Assembly (NCBI GenBank): GCA_041497995.1
Contig: JBGQHM010000116.1
Span: 1 to 16,183 of the forward strand
Direction: 5' to 3'
DNA: 16,183 bases
DNA from: DATKMS01 sp041497995
GTDB taxonomy: Bacteria; Desulfobacterota; Binatia; HRBIN30
Shown here: piece by piece, positions 13,376 through 16,183 of the stretch
How positions within the stretch are numbered: position 1 is the stretch's first letter
Layout: each line of letters opens with the position of its first letter
Position numbers and translations under genes: made by a program
Notes under the pieces: generated by a model
The model's input: only the letters and a program-made list of their open reading frames with translations
What the model was told of the DNA's origin: nothing
Database searches by the model: none

Positions 13376-15523
13376 TCAGTGTGTCGTGGGCGTAGAAGTC
13401 CGATCCGGCTTCTTGATCGTCACAAACCCCGCCTGCGCTTTGCCCTCGCTGGTGAACACCCAGAGTTCGTGGGCCACTGGACCTTCCGCTCGAGGTAGTA
13501 CCGGGTCGAAGCGCGCTACGATACCCTTCATGTCCGGCAACACGACAATATTGTCCGCCGGCTGGCCGCCCAGGGTCACGACGGTGCTTCTCCAGAGGTG
13601 GTTGCCTGTAATGAGAATATCGGCGCGCGTGCCTTCCGTGACGCTCACACCGACTGGATTGCTGACCGAAGGCCGCCTGACGACATCGAGTCCGAGCTTG
13701 CGTGCGACTTCGTTCACATTGCCAGGCAACCCTATCGGGGGCAGTTCGATTGAATCCTTGCCCTTGCAATCTGCGTAGAGATCGAACCCGTCCCGCACCC
13801 GAGACTTGGTCCGCACCTCGCGCTCGTCCATCCAACACGTCGTCACCTTCGCTTCAGCCCACTTCCACCAGCCTGGAACCGAGATGATGGCCGAGACGTC
13901 AGTCCCAGTCGTGACGTGCCGAAACCGTGGTGCGTCCCCTTCGATGTCGAATCGCGGGCCGATGATCCAGCCGAAGGCCGCGACATCCTTGGCGGACGTT
14001 TTGTTGGTGCCAGTGGGATCTGCGAACCCCACGACGAGCGGCTTGCGAAGCATCGCTTGGAGCAGCGAATCCTCCTTTTGGCTGCGCTGCAGTAGTGAGT
14101 CCAGCGGTATCTGCCCGGCGGGAAGTTTCGCCTGCAAGGCGAACTGTCGCTCTCGTTGAGACGATGCGAAGGTGGCGATGCGCTGAGCCGATTCTTTCGG
14201 ACTGACGGCGTACGCGAACACTTGATCCGTGGCGAGCGCAGCGGCGAACTCTTTAGCCACCGCATCGTCTTTTCGCGCCTCGAGTTTCATGCGGCATAGC
14301 CCCACATCGCAATCGGTGACGCTCGGACTCCAGAGAGGGTGCTCGTGTCCGAGCTTGACTTCCGTCCTTTCCAGCCTGTCCAGCAGGTATCCGGCAACGG
14401 CTTCGCGAAGGAAGCGCCGCACTCCTGGCATCGTGTCCGTAGGCCTGCCGGGATACAGGGCGTCACGATACGCTCTCAACGGCGGCTCGATACGCGATTG
14501 TTCGTCGAAAGGCCAGGGGCAAGGGACTGCACCAGATCCACTCCGGCGCCATGGCGCGTCGCAATTGGCGTCAGTTGCCGCCGCGGTGTTGCAGACCACT
14601 TTCAGATTAGGGTTGGAAGTGGCGAACTTTTCGCACTTCTTCTGTTGCTCCGCAAACTGGTTGCGCCCCAGTTCCTCAACGAGGGGTCGGCTTTTGGCCA
14701 TGGTCTCGGCCAGATCTCTGCAACAGTCGTCGTCGGCGCAACAGCCGTCGTCGGCGCTGGGGCACTTGATCTTGGCGTTGGGGCACTTGATCTTTTTGAA
14801 GACGCGCGCCAGATAGCTGCTGAATCCCCACAGCTCGTCCGGTTGCCACTCCCTCCCGTCGGTCAGTCGATCCAGCTCGGCATTCAACTGATCCTGATAG
14901 TAGCTCACCCACTCGCGATAAAGCTCGCGGTACGCCTGTTCCTTTCCTTCCTTGATCTGAACGTACACGACCGCCCACGCGCTCGTGTCGTTCTCCGGAA
15001 CGACGGTCACGCTGAACTTGACGCGATAGAGCGTATTGCCGAGGATGTCGTGGCGGTCGTCGAGCTGGGTCTCCAAAGACGCTGCACGCACCTCTTCACG
15101 GTAGGCAACCTTGTCGCGGAACAGGTCGATCGGCGACGACGACGGCGGCCCATCTGACGACTGAGGGCTCGGAGTCGGCGCCGTGCCGGCACCCCCTGGC
15201 GATGCGGACGCGGCGGAGGCCCCACCGACGCCGGTGCGGGACTCGAGCCGGTCGTCCTTCGAAGACTGGACGTAGGCTTGGGCGCCCCAAGGAAGCTTGT
15301 CCATCTTGTCCTTGTCCAGCTGGCCTTGCAGCCAAGTCGCCTCCTGAAAACGATCGTTCACGAGCCGCTCGCGCGAGTAGACCTCAGGGCTCGAGACGAT
15401 GATCTCCCCGGTGGTTGTGCCGAAATCTGGACGGGAGGACGAGCCGGGAAAGTAGAAATACCACGCAGCGATGACAAGCACTGCGCCGCCAGCTACTGCA
15501 ATGCCCCAAGCGCGAGAGATCAT
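13376..15523 (-). CDS. Large membrane-anchored, Cys-containing hypothetical protein with possible TIG-like C-terminus
   Basis: The 715-residue protein starts at ATG 15523 with GAGGAG 10 nt upstream. An N-terminal hydrophobic segment (residues ~7-25, ending WYFYF) is an uncleaved anchor, so the rest is probably periplasmic or exposed. Next come a helical charged region (~30-95), a Pro/Ser/Gly/Ala-rich linker (~98-132), an alpha/beta-looking region with VKFSVTVVPENDTSAWAVVY, and a cluster with Cys at 247, 254, 261, 262, 267 and 268. Further Cys pairs follow. Residues ~615-710 (PVGVSVTEGTRADILITG, then VVTLGGQPADNIVVLP) look like an IPT/TIG immunoglobulin-type fold. I could not name the family. 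A longer reading frame reaches 15850, but that extension is Ser/Arg-rich, lacks a ribosome site and lies over the promoter. Confidence 0.82.
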   Translation of the reverse strand: MISRAWGIAVAGGAVLVIAAWYFYFPGSSSRPDFGTTTGEIIVSSPEVYSRERLVNDRFQEATWLQGQLDKDKMDKLPWGAQAYVQSSKDDRLESRTGVGGASAASASPGGAGTAPTPSPQSSDGPPSSSPIDLFRDKVAYREEVRAASLETQLDDRHDILGNTLYRVKFSVTVVPENDTSAWAVVYVQIKEGKEQAYRELYREWVSYYQDQLNAELDRLTDGREWQPDELWGFSSYLARVFKKIKCPNAKIKCPSADDGCCADDDCCRDLAETMAKSRPLVEELGRNQFAEQQKKCEKFATSNPNLKVVCNTAAATDANCDAPWRRSGSGAVPCPWPFDEQSRIEPPLRAYRDALYPGRPTDTMPGVRRFLREAVAGYLLDRLERTEVKLGHEHPLWSPSVTDCDVGLCRMKLEARKDDAVAKEFAAALATDQVFAYAVSPKESAQRIATFASSQRERQFALQAKLPAGQIPLDSLLQRSQKEDSLLQAMLRKPLVVGFADPTGTNKTSAKDVAAFGWIIGPRFDIEGDAPRFRHVTTGTDVSAIISVPGWWKWAEAKVTTCWMDEREVRTKSRVRDGFDLYADCKGKDSIELPPIGLPGNVNEVARKLGLDVVRRPSVSNPVGVSVTEGTRADILITGNHLWRSTVVTLGGQPADNIVVLPDMKGIVARFDPVLPRAEGPVAHELWVFTSEGKAQAGFVTIKKPDRTSTPTTH
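14721..14795 (-). repeat. In-frame tandem repeats encoding the Cys/Asp cluster
   Basis: Two 18-bp units (14721-14738 and 14739-14756, CAACAGYCGTCGTCGGCG, one difference) lie next to two 21-bp-period units (14757-14777 and 14778-14795, sharing TGGGGCACTTGATCTT). All keep the reading frame of the 715-residue protein. On the coding strand they give KIKCPNAKIKCP and then SADDGCCADDDCC, so recent local duplications created a Cys/Asp-rich loop. Confidence 0.75.
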
Positions 15524-15737
15524 TGGCGTGTAGCTCCTCTGGTGGTGCACGTAAGTACTCCCCGAGAAGGAACGTGTCAAAGCGCATCCAGGTCGAGAGA
15601 ACCAATTGCGTGACGATGGCCGCACGTGCGACGCTCGCGGCGCCTGGAGCGAGATAGGTCGCTGTCGGAGGCCTTGTCGAAGCACTCGACTCCCGGTGGA
15701 GTCGCCGGATGTGTAGGCGTACGCGGTCGATCCCGAA
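15524..15737. other. Intergenic region upstream of the 715-residue gene
   Basis: This 214-bp gap contains the minus-strand promoter at 15552-15580. Its distal part (about 15630-15737) may hold decayed N-terminal coding sequence of the GNAT remnant: a plus-strand reading RRLERD near 15638-15656 resembles the start of RimJ-type proteins, but the frame is broken by a TAG at 15714 just before AYAVDPEV. I see no other feature. Confidence 0.4.
15552..15580 (-). promoter_or_regulatory. Sigma70-like promoter of the secreted-protein operon
   Basis: On the minus strand a perfect TTGACA (15580-15575) is followed after exactly 17 bp by TACTTA (15557-15552), a weak -10. Transcription would begin near 15545, leaving a leader of about 22 nt that carries the ribosome site before ATG 15523. 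The perfect -35 and ideal spacing support it; the -10 is poor. Confidence 0.45.
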
Positions 15738-15900
15738 GTGACCCGTTTCATGGATTGGCCAACGCATCGCGATCCGCACGAGGCGTTGGATTCTGCGCAG
15801 CAGTTCGCGGCCGAGTGGGAGTCGGGCCGGGAGCTCTGTTGGGTCATCACGGTCCCGCCCGATGAGCGGGTGATCGGCGCGCTTGGCTGTCACGTGCGGG
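15720..15900 (+). pseudogene. Remnant of a GNAT (RimJ/RimL-type) N-acetyltransferase
   Basis: The plus frame reads AYAVDPEVTRFMDWPTHRDP, then EWESGRELCWVITVP and VIGALGCHVR. This is the N-terminal third of RimJ/RimL-type acetyltransferases, where EVTRYM.W.PH and W.I......IG.I are typical. A TAG at 15714 cuts it off from any N-terminal start; the GTG at 15738 is the first usable start. After about residue 55 the similarity ends, before the acetyl-CoA-binding R/QxxGxG/A loop, so no active enzyme is possible. It continues into sequence related to an adenylate cyclase in another frame. The stretch is best read as a gene fragment. Confidence 0.6.
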
Positions 15901-15937
15901 CGCTGGCTGTGAGCGAGGAGGCGGAGGCGGTGGCGAA

Positions 15938-16183
15938 GCGCGTGAGGCGGAGGAGATCTTCCACACCGTCAATCGCTATACGGAGATGGTGTCGCAGGTG
16001 GTGCGGGCGCGCGGTGGCAGCGTCGTCGAGTTCCACGGCGCTGGCTGCTGGCCGTCTTCGGCGCTCCTGACGAGATACCGATGAAGGAGCGCGCCGCGGT
16101 GCAGGTCGGCTGCGAGATTGTTGCCGGGATGGCGGCGCTGGCCGCGCTGCCTGCGCGAGAGGCGGCCTCAGACCTCGGGCCTC
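15938..16183 (+). pseudogene. Remnant of a class III adenylate/guanylate cyclase, frameshifted
   Basis: From 15938 the frame reads AEEIFHTVNRYTEMVSQVV and RARGGSVVEFHG, which is the middle of a class III nucleotide cyclase domain. At 16040-16047 one base is missing from the conserved GDG codons; in the shifted frame the domain continues as LLAVFGAPDEIP, MKERAAVQVG and CEIVAGMAALAALPARE to the right edge. The missing base removes the metal-binding Asp codon, and the upstream half of the domain (FSDIRGFT-type first metal site) is absent. So it is a decayed or badly sequenced fragment. It may continue beyond the window. Confidence 0.6.

Noticed and set aside
15524..15850. N-terminal extension of the 715-residue protein to 15850
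   Set aside because: The added 109 residues are Ser/Arg-rich, lie over a TTGACA promoter and overlap the GNAT remnant; the ATG at 15523 has a good ribosome site and begins a clear membrane anchor.
1..16183. CRISPR arrays, tRNA, rRNA or riboswitches
   Set aside because: I saw no regularly spaced direct repeats, no tRNA cloverleaf with a TTCRA arm, no rRNA stretches and no recognisable riboswitch core. A covariance-model scan was not possible here.

Overview
The window is high-GC bacterial chromosomal DNA with tightly packed genes, Shine-Dalgarno sites and GTG/TTG starts. The mix of families (DUF2203, DUF4149, a DUF4838 glycoside-hydrolase-like protein, a Wzx/GT4 glycan cluster) and the dispersed-repeat sequences in two intergenic gaps suggest a soil or groundwater Deltaproteobacteria/Binatota-like organism. 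That placement is an impression from gene content; no marker gene is present to confirm it.

Layout. (1) 1-1701, minus: a DUF4838 protein that runs off the left edge. (2) 1702-2022: a gap holding two inverted REP-like hairpins. (3) 2023-2946, plus: one permease of a nucleoside-type ABC importer, without its partners. (4) 3003-3554, minus: an Ogt-type DNA repair methyltransferase. (5) 3555-3837: a gap with a striking 128-bp palindrome (30-bp perfect arms) and a good sigma70-like promoter. (6) 3838-7622, plus: a compact operon of dienelactone hydrolase, DUF2203 protein, DUF4149 membrane protein, HAD hydrolase and a polytopic GT-C-like membrane protein. (7) 11418-7582, minus: a second operon of polysaccharide flippase and two GT4 glycosyltransferases, convergent with operon 6 and overlapping it by 41 bp. 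(8) 11501-12991, plus: a GMC oxidoreductase divergent from the flippase. (9) 15523-13081, minus: an unrecognised two-gene module, a 715-residue membrane-anchored Cys-containing protein followed by an 80-residue secreted six-Cys protein, behind a plausible promoter. (10) 15738-16183, plus: remnants of a GNAT acetyltransferase and of a class III adenylate cyclase, joined and frameshifted.

Genes 6-8 read as part of a surface glycan locus: two cytoplasmic GT4 enzymes would build a lipid-linked glycan, the flippase would export it, and the GT-C-like protein could act on the outer face. No initiating transferase or polymerase is visible. The module at 13081-15523 is the best candidate for something undescribed: I could not assign either protein to a family beyond a possible TIG-like C-terminal domain.
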